DNA of 64,000 nt from Notolepis coatsorum (taxonomy: Eukaryota > Chordata > Actinopteri > Aulopiformes > Paralepididae). Each line of letters begins with the position of its first letter. Positions within the stretch are counted from its first letter, which is position 1. Below, in pieces: positions 12,070 to 22,468 of the stretch. The position numbers were made by a program, and so were the translations under genes. The stretch spans positions 26,571,789 to 26,635,788 of the forward strand of contig OZ020585.1 of assembly GCA_963971535.1 (NCBI GenBank), read 5' to 3'. Under the pieces are notes generated by a model, which had not been told where the DNA came from, searched no databases, and was given only the letters and a program-made list of their open reading frames with translations.

Positions 12070-13458
12070 TGTAACTGAGGGGTACAATTCCCTGACTGTA
12101 TTGTTAGATATGGTATTTAATACCACTACCTCTTGTACTTTAACTTCTGGCCATCCAGTACATGATATAAATATGATGAACACTTTCCCACCTGATGAAA
12201 CGAAGTCCACACAAATGTACAAATCGAATATTTAATATAGCAAAAGGTATATACAACGTTCACTTGTTTACACTTATGATTTGAAATGCACTTGTATGGC
12301 AAATGAGTATTCGTAGGTAAATCAACATTGAATGTCCAATCTCTGGTTACGCAGGGAGTAAGTATACAACCTGGATATTTAGGAAACTATAGCGATGGTA
12401 CTTAAATGATTATAGCTGGATACACTAAGGGGGGGGGGGTCCCGCTGGTTGTAAGACAGTAGGAGGGGGGGGTTAAAGAAGCCGCTGGCGGTATCCCATC
12501 TGGCCGACGGTTTCTTGGGAGAATTCAAAGTCTTGAACACGGTGCCCACAGAACCTCGGTCCGCAGACGAATACAGCTGGACCCTCTGGTGGACGGTAGC
12601 TGCCGGTCCACAACGGAGAGACGTGAGGCGACCTCACTGGTGTAGAGCGCCGTCTCACCTGGAGTCCTCTCCGGGGGGTAGTTCCAACACTCCGCAGTGT
12701 TGGCCGTTATCCATGGAATAATCAAAGCACCCAAAGCATAATCCAAGCCGTGGAAGGCTCGCCGTCGTCCGGGTAGAGTAATCCAATATACAGGTCCAGT
12801 CGCCCTGGCCCGGAGCTCCTCGGATGCAAGCACCACTAGTGGTCTGCCCAGCCTGGTTAAGACTCCAGATAACGTCAGGAACGATGGGGGTACTGATAAC
12901 TTTATAACTCTAACCGACGATGCACCATACATAAATAGACTATTATTAGCTTAATAGAATACGTCCAACTCGACGGTATAGTGCCAAACTATGACTATTC
13001 AACTATTAATCCACACGATATCTCAATGCCTATTCTGAGGCCAAGTAGGCCTTACTACACCACACGTGCGTCGTGGGTGAGGCTTCGCGTCTGTCACTCT
13101 GTTGGAGGGTAAAGAACTGGACTAAAAGAAAGTTCTACTTTACTTGCGCCATATATATATGCGCTGTGAACAAATAGTACCATTCGTATTTCGCCAGACG
13201 TATTCCTACGCTGGTACCGGGCTTGCCTCGGCATGTTGGGCGGCACGATTGAACTTGAACCTAGGGGTATGGCTGCTGGCGCCAGGTTCTCGTCCAATGG
13301 TAGAATGAAACTATTATGGGCTGTTCAGTAGACTAAAGGGATATTCAGTGCATATTGTACAAGGAATATACAGGGGATATCAAACGATATACAATACTAT
13401 TTAAATATATATATATAAATAAATATATATATTCGGTTTAATCTGATCCTTCACAACA
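12070..13458 (-). repeat. 5' LTR of the BEL/Pao element
   Basis: 1389 bp, near-identical to 4910-6300. On the plus strand it reads TGTAACTGAGG ... CTTCACAACA. It carries two G runs and an AT-rich TATA-like tract near 13395-13435. A 135-codon minus-strand open frame (12525-12932) inside it has no recognisable content. Confidence 0.95.
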
Positions 13459-13463
13459 GTTGT

Positions 13464-13630
13464 CAATCATTTTGCCATCAGCTGTGACTGGTCAGTTCAG
13501 AAGAACCCACGTTGAACTTGAGAGGTTATGTATCCTTCCGCACCGGCGAATTATAGTCCCCTGCGTAACTAACCAGAGTGCTACGGACTGGTTTAAATTC
13601 GCATCAGCTTGCGCCAATATGGGCAGGGGC
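13464..13630. other. right flank of the BEL insertion
   Basis: Continues the target sequence split by the BEL element. No recognisable gene. Confidence 0.4.
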
Positions 13631-13745
13631 ACATACATTTAGTCATTTAGCTGACGCTTTCATCCAAAGCGACTTACAAGTTCTGTACGACAAGTCATCA
13701 GGAAGGGCACAACTCTATCAGCTGAGTAACAATGTTCATCAAAGT
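13631..13745 (-). repeat. LINE/SINE conserved 3' tail, minus orientation
   Basis: The reverse complement reads CTTGTAAGTCGCTTTGG, then AAGCGTCAGCTAAATGACT, the 3' tail shared by many fish retroposons. It matches 63419-63545 (plus) over about 110 bp with few differences. A short third copy is at about 26697-26755. Confidence 0.75.
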
Positions 13746-13966
13746 GTTGAGTGCTACAGTGTATGTTAGTATATTAGTTGCATGTGCATGACAGTAAGGT
13801 TAGTTAGGGTTATATATATTTTTTTTTATTTAAAAGGTTTAATGGGGTGGCACCTCAGGGGCACCTGAGATTTCAGCAGGGGCACGTGCCCCTGGTGCCC
13901 CAGTGGTAAAATCGCCCCTCCGTCTCGTAGTTATTATTTTTTCTCTCCAGTTCACCATTCATATAG
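13746..13966. other. dispersed-repeat fragment
   Basis: Contains GGGGCACGTGCCCCTGG and CCAGTGGTAAAATCGCCCC, which look like part of a dispersed element end. I could not assign a family and found no partner terminus. Confidence 0.35.
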
Positions 13967-14170
13967 TCGAATTGATTATTTTCTTATATTGATAGTAAAT
14001 TTCTCCCTTCAGTTAGGCAGTGTGATTATGAGGCCATAGTCATCTCAGACCATGCCCCTCACTTAATGCAGCTAGCATTCTTATATGAAGAAAATCCCCA
14101 GGACATGGTGGTTTAATAATCTTTTATTGGCAGACAAATCCTTTACAGACTATATAACATCCCAAATATA
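13967..14170 (+). pseudogene. L1-type ORF2 endonuclease, C-terminal fragment
   Basis: One plus frame reads IDYFLIDSKFLPSV, then YEAIVISDHAPHLMQLAFL, with the SDH-x-P catalytic block of L1 apurinic endonucleases and the following W-FNN-L stretch. It is an old fragment without the rest of ORF2. It could belong to the same copy as 3690-3842, since it lies in the same orientation, but that is only inference. Confidence 0.75.
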
Positions 14171-14339
14171 ATTTTTCCAGAGTACAAATGACACAGGAGA
14201 CATATCAAAGAGCACTTTGTGGGAGGCCCTAAAGGCCTACCTTTTGAGGCCAGATCATCTCTTACAGTGCTGCTTCTAATAGACGACGAGTAGAACGTAT
14301 CAATAGCATGGTCAGATCTTATATTTGGACAGAGAGTAT

Positions 14340-15140
14340 TCTGAAGCTCCCACTCAAGATTCAAGAGTTTATTCATCACATACATACCAGGGCATACAGT
14401 GAAATGTGGTTGGCCATGCCCGCTACGATTGTGCAATAAAACAATAGTAATAGTAGTAATAATAATTATAAGATAACTAGAATAGACATGATAAATAGAC
14501 ATTCACTTAAAGACTCATATGTACACTCCTATACAATGTGCCGTTTTTCTTCTATGTCTGTTACGTATTACTTTCACATGGTGGAGGGATACTTACTGTC
14601 TGTGGTGCATATTCACATTGTGGTTAAGTGTGCTGTCACTAATTGGTGGTTTAATTGATACACACTTCTGTTGTCATTTTGCTTGTGTTTAAAATGGCCG
14701 CTTTTTAATTGATCACAGGTGTGGTGATGAGGCACCACGCCCTACAAATGCAGAGTGCAGGCAGCAGTCAAGTCTCCCCCACTTCACAAGAGATCTCAGC
14801 TCTCCAGAGGCTCACCTGCTCACTGTTTTGACTTGTCTATTTTTGGCTTGTCCTTTTTGCCTTTGGGCTTTTCTTTATAATTATATCCTGAACTAGGGAG
14901 TCTGGAGCACCCAGCTCCCCATCTTTTTGTCCACTTATTTAGTGCTGTGTTAATAAATAGTTATTTTTGATAACTCTTGTCCAGTGTCCTGTGTCCACCA
15001 CGTTTCATTCAAGGCCTTCACGAGCCATATTTTAGGCTTGAATGTAACAATGTCCCTATGCTATACTTACAGAAAGAAGCATTTCATGCAAAGTTTTCTG
15101 TATGACAACTAATAAAGAAACTTGAACTTGAAACTTGAAA
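14340..15140. repeat. retroposon tails split by a solo LTR
   Basis: At 14357 a minus-oriented tail (TTCAAGAGTTTATT, GTGAAATG) and at 15080-15140 a plus-oriented tail (CTGTATGACAACTAATAAAG, then repeated CTTGAAA) belong to one retroposon family. A third scrap is in the L1 at 17309-17370. The solo LTR at 14559 sits between them. Confidence 0.6.
14559..15049 (+). mobile_element. solo LTR, 491 bp
   Basis: Starts TGTTACGTATTAC and ends TTGAATGTAACA, so TG...CA with a TGTTAC/GTAACA inverted terminus. It is bounded by a perfect 5-bp duplication ATGTC (14554-14558, 15050-15054). It contains AATAAATAG near 14950. No internal region is present. The termini resemble Gypsy-class LTRs, but the family is inferred. 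Confidence 0.85.
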
Positions 15141-15240
15141 CTTGCTGTTACTAACTATACTATGCAACAATCACAACAAGTTATTTATTCCTCGCACTCC
15201 AGAAGCATTACCAACAACTACACAACAACATGTATAGATT

Positions 15241-16242
15241 ATGGCTAGTTTGAATATAATGATCTGGAACACTGGGGGAATAAATAACCAACACAAACGC
15301 AAAAGCTTGCTCACACTGATGAAAAAAGAACAGGTGGACGTTGCTCTGCTAAGCGAAACGCACATTCTAGAGAAAGACATAGATACGTTAGCGGACAACA
15401 CATATCATAATATTAGTCACTCTTCTTTTGGTACGAGAACTCGGGGTGTAGCCATAGTCGTTAGACGTAAGTTGAATATTGAATTAAAGGGAGTATGGTC
15501 TGATGTAGATGGTCGGATAACTATAGCTAAGATTGTACACAAGAACAGGAAAATAGCGTTGGTAGCGGTATACGCCCCACATTTGTACGAAGTGGGTTTC
15601 TTCACTACACTAACCAAAGCAATGTTAGACCTTCCCGATTACTCATTTATAATAGGTGCGGATTTTAATGCCATTTGGAATCCAAGGATGGACAAATCTT
15701 ACCTCGCCTTTTCCAGCGAACAAAAGAATTCATCTAATGCATTAAAGGATTGGTCGAAGATTACAGGTGTAAATGACTTATGGCGATCACTTAATCACAC
15801 GACCCGAAAGTACTCTTGTCGATCTGCGAGACATAACACATTATCCAGAATAGATTATGTCTTTGCATCCCCGAGACTATTTGATAACTATGAAGTGGAA
15901 ATGATACCCAATGCATTATCAGATCACTGTTATTTACTCCTAAAAGGAACATTTGGTATACTATCTTCCCGAGCCCCAAGATGGCGATTTAACTCGATGC
16001 TGCTTAATAACAAGGAATTCATTACACAACTCAAAGAAGCTCTTACAGTATTCCTACGGGAGAATGCAAACTCGGTGCAAGACCCCAGAATAATATGGAT
16101 GTCGGTAAAGGGAACGATTAGGATTTCACTGATAGCTTTTCCTCCAAAATGCGCAAGAATCGATGCACAAAACTGGCTGAACTGGAAAAGCTTTACTCAA
16201 CGTTATTTAATTCTTTACAATACAACAACTCAACTCGACTAG
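15241..16242 (+). pseudogene. L1 ORF2 endonuclease domain
   Basis: Begins MASLNIMIWNTGGINN, close to the start of the L1 endonuclease (W-N-x-x-G-I/L-N). The catalytic blocks are present: LLSETH (Glu), VAVYAP, IIGADFNAIW, SRIDYVFAS and the SDH triad in ALSDHCYLL. This enzyme nicks target DNA to prime reverse transcription. After about residue 290 the frame is lost; L1-like sequence continues in another frame from about 16149. The upstream DNA is retroposon tail, so ATG 15241 is the likely ORF2 start or close to it. Confidence 0.88.
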
Positions 16243-17308
16243 AAAATCAAGTTAAGGTACTAAAAAAAGAGATCAATGCCATATACAGACAACAATCGGA
16301 AATACAAATACGTAGCACAAGACAACAGCAGTACTCCCAAGGTTCTAAACCTAGTCACCTATTAGCCATGCGATTAAGAATTAATGCAAAATTTGCAGAT
16401 ATAACTACCATTAGAGCACAACAAGTACTTGAAACAGACCCTGAAAAAGTAAACGTGACATTCAAAGAATTCTACTCCAACTTATATAAATCAGAAACGA
16501 CCTTCGATCAAAACAAAATGGACACATATCTTAATCAAATTATTCTCCCTAAACGTTCAGAGGATGACGCTAAACAGTTAGAAACACCGATCACACTAGA
16601 GGAACTCAAGAAGGCCATATCCGAAATGCAAAGTGGTAAGGCTCCTGGAAGAGACGGTATCCCACCAGAAATGTACCTCTCTTGTTGGGACATAATTGGA
16701 CTCTTATTACTAAATATGATCTTATACTCAGTCAAGGAGGGGAACTTCCATAAGAATGACAATATTGCACTCATAACAGTCCTTCTCAAAAAAGACAAAG
16801 ACCCCACCGAGTGCGGTAGTTACAGACCCTTAAGCCTCCTCGGAACCGATATCAAACTGTACTCTAAGGTATTAGCCATCAGATTACAAAAGCATATGAC
16901 GTCTTTAGTTCATCCGGACCAAACTGGCTTCATAAGAGGCCGCCTGATCACTGATAACATAAGACGAATACTGCACATACTAGATGCCGACAAGGACGAC
17001 ACCATACCTAAGGCGATGCTGTCCCTGGATGCAATGAAAGCTTTTGACAGGCTGGAATGGTCGTATCTATGGGCAGTATTAGAGAAGATGGGGTTAGGTA
17101 AAGGTTTCATTGATATGATTAAAGTAGTATACAAAGACCCATCGGCCATGATTACAACAGGTATAATCACCTCCGGAATCTTTCCGGTATCACGCTCAGC
17201 TAGACAGGGTTGCCCTCTTAGTCCCGGACTATTCGATCTATCATTAGAACCTTTAGCACAATATATAAGACAATCCCAATCCATAGAACCAATCGTAATC
17301 AAGGGCAC
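16149..17308 (+). pseudogene. L1 ORF2 reverse transcriptase, first part
   Basis: Typical L1 linker then RT: AEFY-like block (FKEFYSNLYKSE), SGKAPGRDGIPPEMY, SYRPLSLLGTDIKLYSKVLA, QTGFIRGRLITDNIRR, SLDAMKAFDRLEW (first catalytic Asp) and RQGCPLSPGLFDLSLEPLA. It is frame-shifted relative to the endonuclease part and ends where a short retroposon tail is inserted, just before the YADD box. Confidence 0.9.
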
Positions 17309-17370
17309 TTTGTATAAAAGTATTCTGTACTTCTGTATGACAACTATTAAAGAAACTTGAAACTTGAAAC
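17309..17370 (+). repeat. about 60-bp retroposon tail inserted in L1
   Basis: CTGTATGACAACTATTAAAG followed by ACTTGAAACTTGAAAC matches the tail at 15095-15140. Removing it would bring IVIKGT next to HKISLYADD, the native order. It is a heavily 5'-truncated retroposon or template-switch product. Confidence 0.65.
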
Positions 17371-18193
17371 ACACAACATAAAATTAGTTTATATGCGGAC
17401 GACGTAATACTGTTCATGCAAAACCCCAACACCACACTGCCTCATCTGCTCAAGTTGATTGAGAACTTTGGAGATTTATCGGGATTCAAGATAAATTGGC
17501 CGAAGTCGGCTTTCCTTCCACTTAACGCCCCTGCAAAAAAAGATAGAACCCTCCCAGGAGAGATACCTATGGTAAAACATTTTAGATGTTTGGGAGTGGA
17601 AATATTCCCCACCATAAGACAAACGGTGAAGCACAATTACACAAAAATCCAAAACAAAATCAAAGACGACCTTGATAGGTGGGCAAAACTTAAAAACTCA
17701 GTACAGGCACGGATATCAATAGTTAAGATGGACGTACTACTTTTTTTCTACTACGTAGAATCAACTTCTTCAGCTCAATGCTACCGTTACCTCCTCCAGA
17801 GGGTTACTGGAAAAAATTACACTCCTCCACATACAAATTTATTTGGAATAACAAACCACCACGTATAAAAAGATCCACCGCACAGAGAAATAAAGCAGAC
17901 ATGGCATGGCATTTCCAGATTTTTTCCACTATTTTAAGGCGTACACATTAAGACCATTGACAACATGGTTTGATCCCCAAGCATTAGTATCCTGGAGAAA
18001 ATGAGAAGAAAACATAGTAGCCCCACATAGACTGAAGGACATAGCATACACTAAACTATCAATCAAGCATTGCGAACGGAAATTTGGCCCCATAATTACT
18101 CATGCGATCCGGATATGGCGTGAAACACAACAAAAATATCCTAACCCACATAAATGGCACAATCATACTCCCTTATTCAATAACAATGCACTC
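17371..18193 (+). pseudogene. L1 ORF2 RT with YADD box, degraded thumb
   Basis: KISLYADDVILFMQN puts the YADD catalytic box at 17392-17403. It is followed by FGDLSGFKINWPKSAFLPLN and FRCLGVEIFP, the normal L1 order, readable to about 17868. From 17869 to 18193 the L1 similarity continues but is broken by frame changes. Confidence 0.85.
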
Positions 18194-18880
18194 TTGATTG
18201 GAAAACAACCTATAAGATTCCCTATATGGGAAAAGCAAGGCATACACTCATTAGGGGATGTTTTTAACAAACAGGGTTTTTGTAGTTATGAAGAAATACG
18301 GAAAAAATGTTATCTCACCAAGTCCACACATCTTTTTTACATACAGTTATTGTTATGTTTGAAGACTCAAGGTGTTCCATTAACAAAACCAATTGAACAC
18401 CACAGATACCACAAATTCTTCTATGAAAGAGAGACATCAAGAGGTTTTGTTTCAGATTTTTATCATCAATTACTAACGTCCTCATATGAAACCCTCCACC
18501 TAGACTCCATCTGGAGGAGGGATATACCAGACCTGGAAAGTGATTTTGATTGGCAAGAAGCCTGGGCAAATATTCGACTCACATCAAGAAACCCGGACCA
18601 TCAACAAATCAATCTTAACTATATTCACAGGACATACTTGACTCCTATAAGACTGAAAAAAATGGGTCTTATACAAGACTCCAAATGCTCCTTATGTACA
18701 AATGGGGACGAGGGGACATTTATGCACATGTACTGGGACTGCCCACCAGTTAAGATATTCTGGAAAGAGGTGACCCAGCAATTATCAAATCTCTTAACCT
18801 GGAATATACCTGTACACCCCTCCGTATTACTGCTAAATGATGTTTTTGAGTGTGCAGTACATCCACAGCTAAAGAGATTG
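18194..18880 (+). pseudogene. L1 ORF2 C-terminal region with CCHC motif
   Basis: Reads through GIHSLGDVFNKQGF and TYLTPIRLKKMG, then CSLCTNGDEGTFMHMYWDC, the Cys/His cluster of the L1 ORF2 C-terminus. The frame stops at the inserted LTR-like element and resumes after it at 19610-19815 (GITVAKKLIASRWF to the stop). The frame resumes in the register expected if the insert plus its 5-bp duplication were removed. Confidence 0.85.
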
Positions 18881-19609
18881 TGTTAGGGTTTGAAACCGAC
18901 CTCAACAGCACGGCACAGACAGGTAGTTCAGAGTTAGCTCTGCAGATACTCCCAGCTTCAACTCGGAGTGGAAACGGAGAGAGAGAGAGAGAGCAACAAC
19001 AGTCCAACAGTACACAGAGGCAGTGTAGTTCAGTCCCCCCTTAGCTGAGTCCAGAACGAAACAAAATGGTATTTCTTCAGTGTTTATCCAAAACACACAA
19101 TTTAGCTGAGTCCAGTGCAAACAAAAACGATACTCTTCAGTGTTATCCAAAACACACAATTTAGCTGAGTCCAGTGCAAACAAAAACGATACTCTTCAGT
19201 GTTTATCCAAAACACACAATTTAGCTGAGTCCAGTGCAAACAAAAACGATACTCTTCAGTGTTATCCAAACACACAAAAACAGATAATCCAAAAAGGGTT
19301 TGGTTCCAACTCACCAAAGCGCAAACGCGTAAAGCGGGCAACGAGGCGCAGCTCCAAACGGAGGATCAAGGTATTCACCAGCGGCAATCCAAAGATGTCC
19401 TGGAGGGAAAGTAGACGAGGCACAACAACGAGGGGAAAGCAGGCAGAAGCAGTAGTATTCAAAACGACCCGACATCGATTGAAAGGAGGTCCCAGTATAT
19501 GAAGCCTCTGGAGCGCTGATTAGAACACACATCAGGTGCGTGATGGTAATTGGTACTTGACCTAGAAGTGTGCGTTCGGCAACGGACCAATCCTCACAGA
19601 ATCCTCACA
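18881..19609. mobile_element. LTR-like insertion 1 (729 bp), family A
   Basis: Starts TGTTAGGGTTTGAAACCGAC and ends AATCCTCACA, flanked by perfect 5-bp duplications GATTG (18876-18880, 19610-19614) inside the L1 ORF2. No coding content. It holds four about 60-bp tandem repeats. The same ends and the same internal word (GTGTGCGTTCGGCA) occur in the 2.2-kb insertion at 35913-38133. TG...CA ends and 5-bp duplications suggest a solo LTR. It is a fossil. Confidence 0.8.
19031..19275. repeat. 60-bp tandem repeat, about 4 copies
   Basis: Unit contains CCAAAACACACAATTTAGC and GATACTCTTCAGTG. The last three copies are nearly identical and the first is diverged. It lies inside the 729-bp element. A related repeat (AGAATCTTCGGTGTATA) fills the same place in the 2.2-kb relative. 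Confidence 0.9.
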
Positions 19610-19815
19610 GATTGGTTTTATCGGGTATCACAGTGGCTAAAAAGCTGATAGCATCACGATGGTTCCAACCGGAAAGAAATTGCCAAAAGGTCTGGATTAT
19701 TACATATCTCGATGTGATCTATCAAGAAATATCTACAGCAAGAATTTTGGGTCTCAATGAATCCAAAATGACATTGTGGTTAGAAGTGGTGGAGAAAATA
19801 AAAGCTAGCATATAA
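19610..19815 (+). pseudogene. L1 ORF2 C-terminal end
   Basis: Continues the ORF2 C-terminus after the inserted element: GITVAKKLIASRWFQPE, then KMTLWLEVVEKIKASI and a stop at 19813-19815. The L1 3' UTR follows to the A-rich tail near 20070. Confidence 0.8.
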
Positions 19816-20075
19816 TGGTAATGTCTGGTTAGGAGCAAGGGAAAATGGATGGATTATCAAATGGGGGGTCCGGGAGGGGGGGGTACGAGCTGGAGCATAT
19901 GTGTGTAGGTTTTTAGATAAAAGGTATTAAGGGTATATCCTATATAAGACAATTAACTAAAATGTGATTTCATTGGATGTGCACTGTCAACTAATGCTTG
20001 TATATCTTATCGTGTGTTGTCATGTTTGTTTATGTGTTTGTTTAAAAAAAATAATAAAAAAATAAAATACAAAAA

Positions 20076-20310
20076 CAAGTTCTTTATTAAAGTGTCCTTT
20101 TTCCCTTCTTTTAAAGTTACCTTTTCTTCTGTGTTTAAAGTGACCTATAGTGCGTTTGTGTGTGAGCCAGTGTAGAATGTTGTGTTGTGTGTGTGTATGT
20201 GTGTGTTCATGTGTGCTTGTGTGTGGAGAGGTCAGAGTTCATTGTTCTGATGGCCTGAGGGAAGAAGCTGAGCCTTAGTCTCTCTGTTCCTCACGACGAG
20301 TACACGACAC
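20076..20310. repeat. retroposon 3'-UTR fragment
   Basis: GTTCTGATGGCCTGAGGGA and AAGAAGCTGAGCCT is a word common in fish LINE 3' regions. It is preceded by TG-rich simple sequence (20155-20225). The family is uncertain. Confidence 0.45.
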
Positions 20311-20390
20311 ACAAGAGTAATAATTATTTGTATTTTCAGGCTGTATCGGCGCCTATACAGTCTTAAAATACAAATAATTATTACCCTTGT
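20311..20390. repeat. 80-bp palindrome without spacer
   Basis: Arms of 40 bp meet at GGC|GCC (20350/20351). The arm includes TAATAATTATTTGTATTTT and differs from its partner at about four positions. It can form a long hairpin or cruciform. Confidence 0.85.
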
Positions 20391-21302
20391 GTTCATCACA
20401 TACCGCAATATACTGAGCACTGAGCACACATTAGGAACAAATGTAACGTTAGCGCCCACCACATCAAGTACGTCTACACAACATAAAAGAGTTGTTTGTA
20501 GGTCGGAAATGATGGAATAGATTTACCAACAAAAAAGGTGTTTAACCTGCTCATACCTTATTAAAAGCACGGGGCAGGAGCAGCACGGATAACGGTTCTG
20601 CATGTATCGTGCTTCCATTCAAACAGACGGCAACACACGTGAAGTCAAGTCTCACTCGCGTGAGACTTCCTCTCTAGATACTCTACCTGGCCGCGTCTAT
20701 GCCTTCTACAACGCTGTTCGGTTTCCGGGTTCCTCTGATTGGCCACTAAGCCCACGTGACCGTGCGCTAGCACGCCCCCCTTATCGCCCACTCTCGCGCT
20801 GTGAAGCGGAAGAGCCAGCGGGGCGAGCTAGCAACTACCACTAAACAATAATAAGTCCTAAAAGGGCAAATAGTAAAATAATCAAAAACATTTTATGCTA
20901 GCAGTGGAAAGGTATTGTGGGGGGGTGGGAGGGCCGAGCGGGAAAGGTGGGCGTGGCAGTTTTTCCACAAAGGAATGATTTTAGTGAAGAATTAATTATT
21001 TCAATCAACTCAGAATCACAAGTTACCCAAGGCCAAGCTGAACATTTTAGATTTTTCGAAAATCGGTATTCAGTACCTCAACTTTGAGCAGTTGTTACGA
21101 AAAAACATACAGGATTTGAACTTCAACTTTTTAATACATCTTACTACACACCTTTACAAACACATTAGTGAATAAATTGATTGGTAAGGATTTAGTTTGC
21201 AGATCGGTCAAATATCTGATAAAATGCCCTTACTTAAAAGGAGAATATCAATTCTATTTTTTTTATGTCATCTTTGACGGTGAATAACACCATGCTAAAA
21301 AA
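20391..21302. other. gene-free stretch with a GC-rich patch
   Basis: No supported gene. 20690-20830 is CpG-richer than its surroundings and has ATTGGCC (CCAAT reverse) and CCACGTGAC near 20740-20760, a promoter-like mix, but no transcript evidence is visible. The DNA after 20870 is AT-rich and featureless. Confidence 0.4.
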
Positions 21303-21413
21303 TACCCATTCTGCAATCTGTTAATAAAGTTTTCAATCAATTCCAGGCCACGACCCTCTCTCCAACCGTATTGTACCCATTCTGCAATCTGTTAATAAAG
21401 TTTTCAATCAATC
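21303..21413 (+). repeat. two short copies of a LINE 3' tail
   Basis: ACCCATTCTGCAATCTGTTA followed by ATAAAGTTTTCAATCAAT occurs at 21303-21341 and 21375-21413. It is the reverse complement of the longer minus copies at 30856 and 53413, ending in (CAAT)n. These are strongly 5'-truncated copies of that LINE family. Confidence 0.8.
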
Positions 21414-21489
21414 ACTCTCTACAACCGCACGTCAGCGCAGACGTACTTCGAGATACTTCCGTACTTTCCGCCAATCAGCGCGCGTCCTG

Positions 21490-22215
21490 TGGCTGGCAGG
21501 CACGTCCTGTGGCTGGCGGAAGTTGCCAGTGAGTGGATTCTCCGGGGATGCAGCTGGACCCTATTGCTATTCTCTGCTTCAAAGTGGTTATGCTTTGGCC
21601 CTCTTTCGAAGTGGGTTATGTTTAGAGTTTGGAATCAGGGCTGGTGGTCCATAAATATGTATTCTAGGAGAATATATGTAATGTGTGAACAATCGTGTGT
21701 GTACAAGGCGGACATTTCTATCCCAGAGCCCGTCGGAGCTAAACCAATCAGAGAGGGTCTTCGCTGTACGCGGGCTAGCCAATCAGAGAGCGTCTTCGCA
21801 AACTACGGTTACGAAAAGAAATCATGCAGACGGCGCACATGCGTGATTTAGAAACCTAGCCGCATTTCTGGCAAAACGCTCTCTGATTGGCCGACGCCTG
21901 TTTCTACACTGGTTAAGCTTAGGCACTCTTTCGAAGTTGGTTATGGTTAGAGTTTGTCTTAGAGCGTGACGGCAAGTTCTTTCGACGGTTAAGCTTAGGC
22001 ACTCTTTCGAAGTTGGTTAAGGTTAGAGTTTGTCTTAGAGCATGGCGATAGAACGCCAGGTAGTTTGCAGGCTGTTTGACGTGGAAATGGGCATAGACAC
22101 AGCTCGTCACGCGATTGGGCAAACGTGTCAGTGGCCAATCAGAGAGCGTCAGTCAGTGCCAATCAGAGAGCGTCTGCCAGAAATGCGGCTAGGTTTCGAA
22201 ATCACGCGGCGCACA
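21490..22215. repeat. foldback repeat cluster, family F
   Basis: The arm at 21831-21890 (with AACCTAGCCGCATTTCTGGC) is the inverse of 22158-22215 (GCCAGAAATGCGGCTAGGTT). Between them the word TCTTTCGAAGTTGGTTA(T/A)GG occurs twice, and AATCAGAGAGCGTC or its reverse occurs at least five times in the cluster. Parts recur in the foldback at 31902-32305 (GTTGGTTAAGGTTAGAG). It is probably a non-autonomous DNA element. The open frames over it are incidental. Confidence 0.7.
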
Positions 22216-22229
22216 TCGTTTCCTTATTC

Positions 22230-22372
22230 AAACATGATTTTCCGATTTTATGTTAAAACAAGAAGTTATCACGTTATAACGTGAAAAGTTTTATGTTAAA
22301 ACAAGAAGTTATCATGTTATAACGTGAAACTTCTATGTTAAAACATGAAGTTATCACGTTATAACGTGATAT
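22230..22372. repeat. tandem repeat with nested palindrome, 3 copies
   Basis: Unit of about 45-50 bp contains TTATGTTAAAACAAGAAG and then TCACGTTATAACGTGA, itself a perfect 16-bp palindrome in two of three copies. Confidence 0.85.
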
Positions 22373-22419
22373 GGATATTTCTTTTCTGTTTCTGGTGTGG
22401 CAGCAATACGCTTCCGTAG

Positions 22420-22468
22420 AATCACTTTATTCAAATTGAGGATTTAGTTTGAGGATATATATATATAT
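22420..22468. repeat. composite repeat, left part, copy 1
   Basis: AATCACTTTATTCAAATTGA then GGATTTAGTTTGAGGATATA, the same words as at 24705-24750 and 30500-30535. In copies 1 and 2 a hAT MITE begins right after the AT run; in the 30.5-kb copy it does not. Confidence 0.8.

Larger units (their letters stand above)
4910..13458 (-). mobile_element. BEL/Pao LTR retrotransposon, young
   Basis: An 8.55-kb element on the minus strand with LTRs of 1391 and 1389 bp, a primer site matching tRNA-Tyr, a purine-rich tract before the 3' LTR, and a 5-bp target duplication GTTGT (4905-4909, 13459-13463). The coding part shows zinc-knuckle gag, a DDGS-type protease, peptidase-A17-type/BEL reverse transcriptase, RNase H and integrase remnants. 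The order gag-pro-RT-RH-INT and lack of a chromodomain fit BEL/Pao. The two LTRs differ by about one substitution and two G-run length changes, so insertion is very recent. The coding region is not continuous (about two breaks), so this copy looks defective despite its youth. Confidence 0.95.
15141..20075 (+). mobile_element. L1-clade LINE, ORF2 copy with nested insertions
   Basis: One LINE copy covers the L1 ORF2 endonuclease, RT and C-terminal CCHC region, then a 3' UTR and an A-rich tail (about 20043-20075, A runs with AATAAA). After subtracting two insertions (17309-17370 and 18881-19609), ORF2 would be about 3.8 kb, the usual L1 length. No ORF1 is found upstream, so the copy is 5' truncated near the ORF2 start. 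Frames change several times (frame 1, then 0, 1, 2), so it is dead. No clear target duplication was found. Confidence 0.9.
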
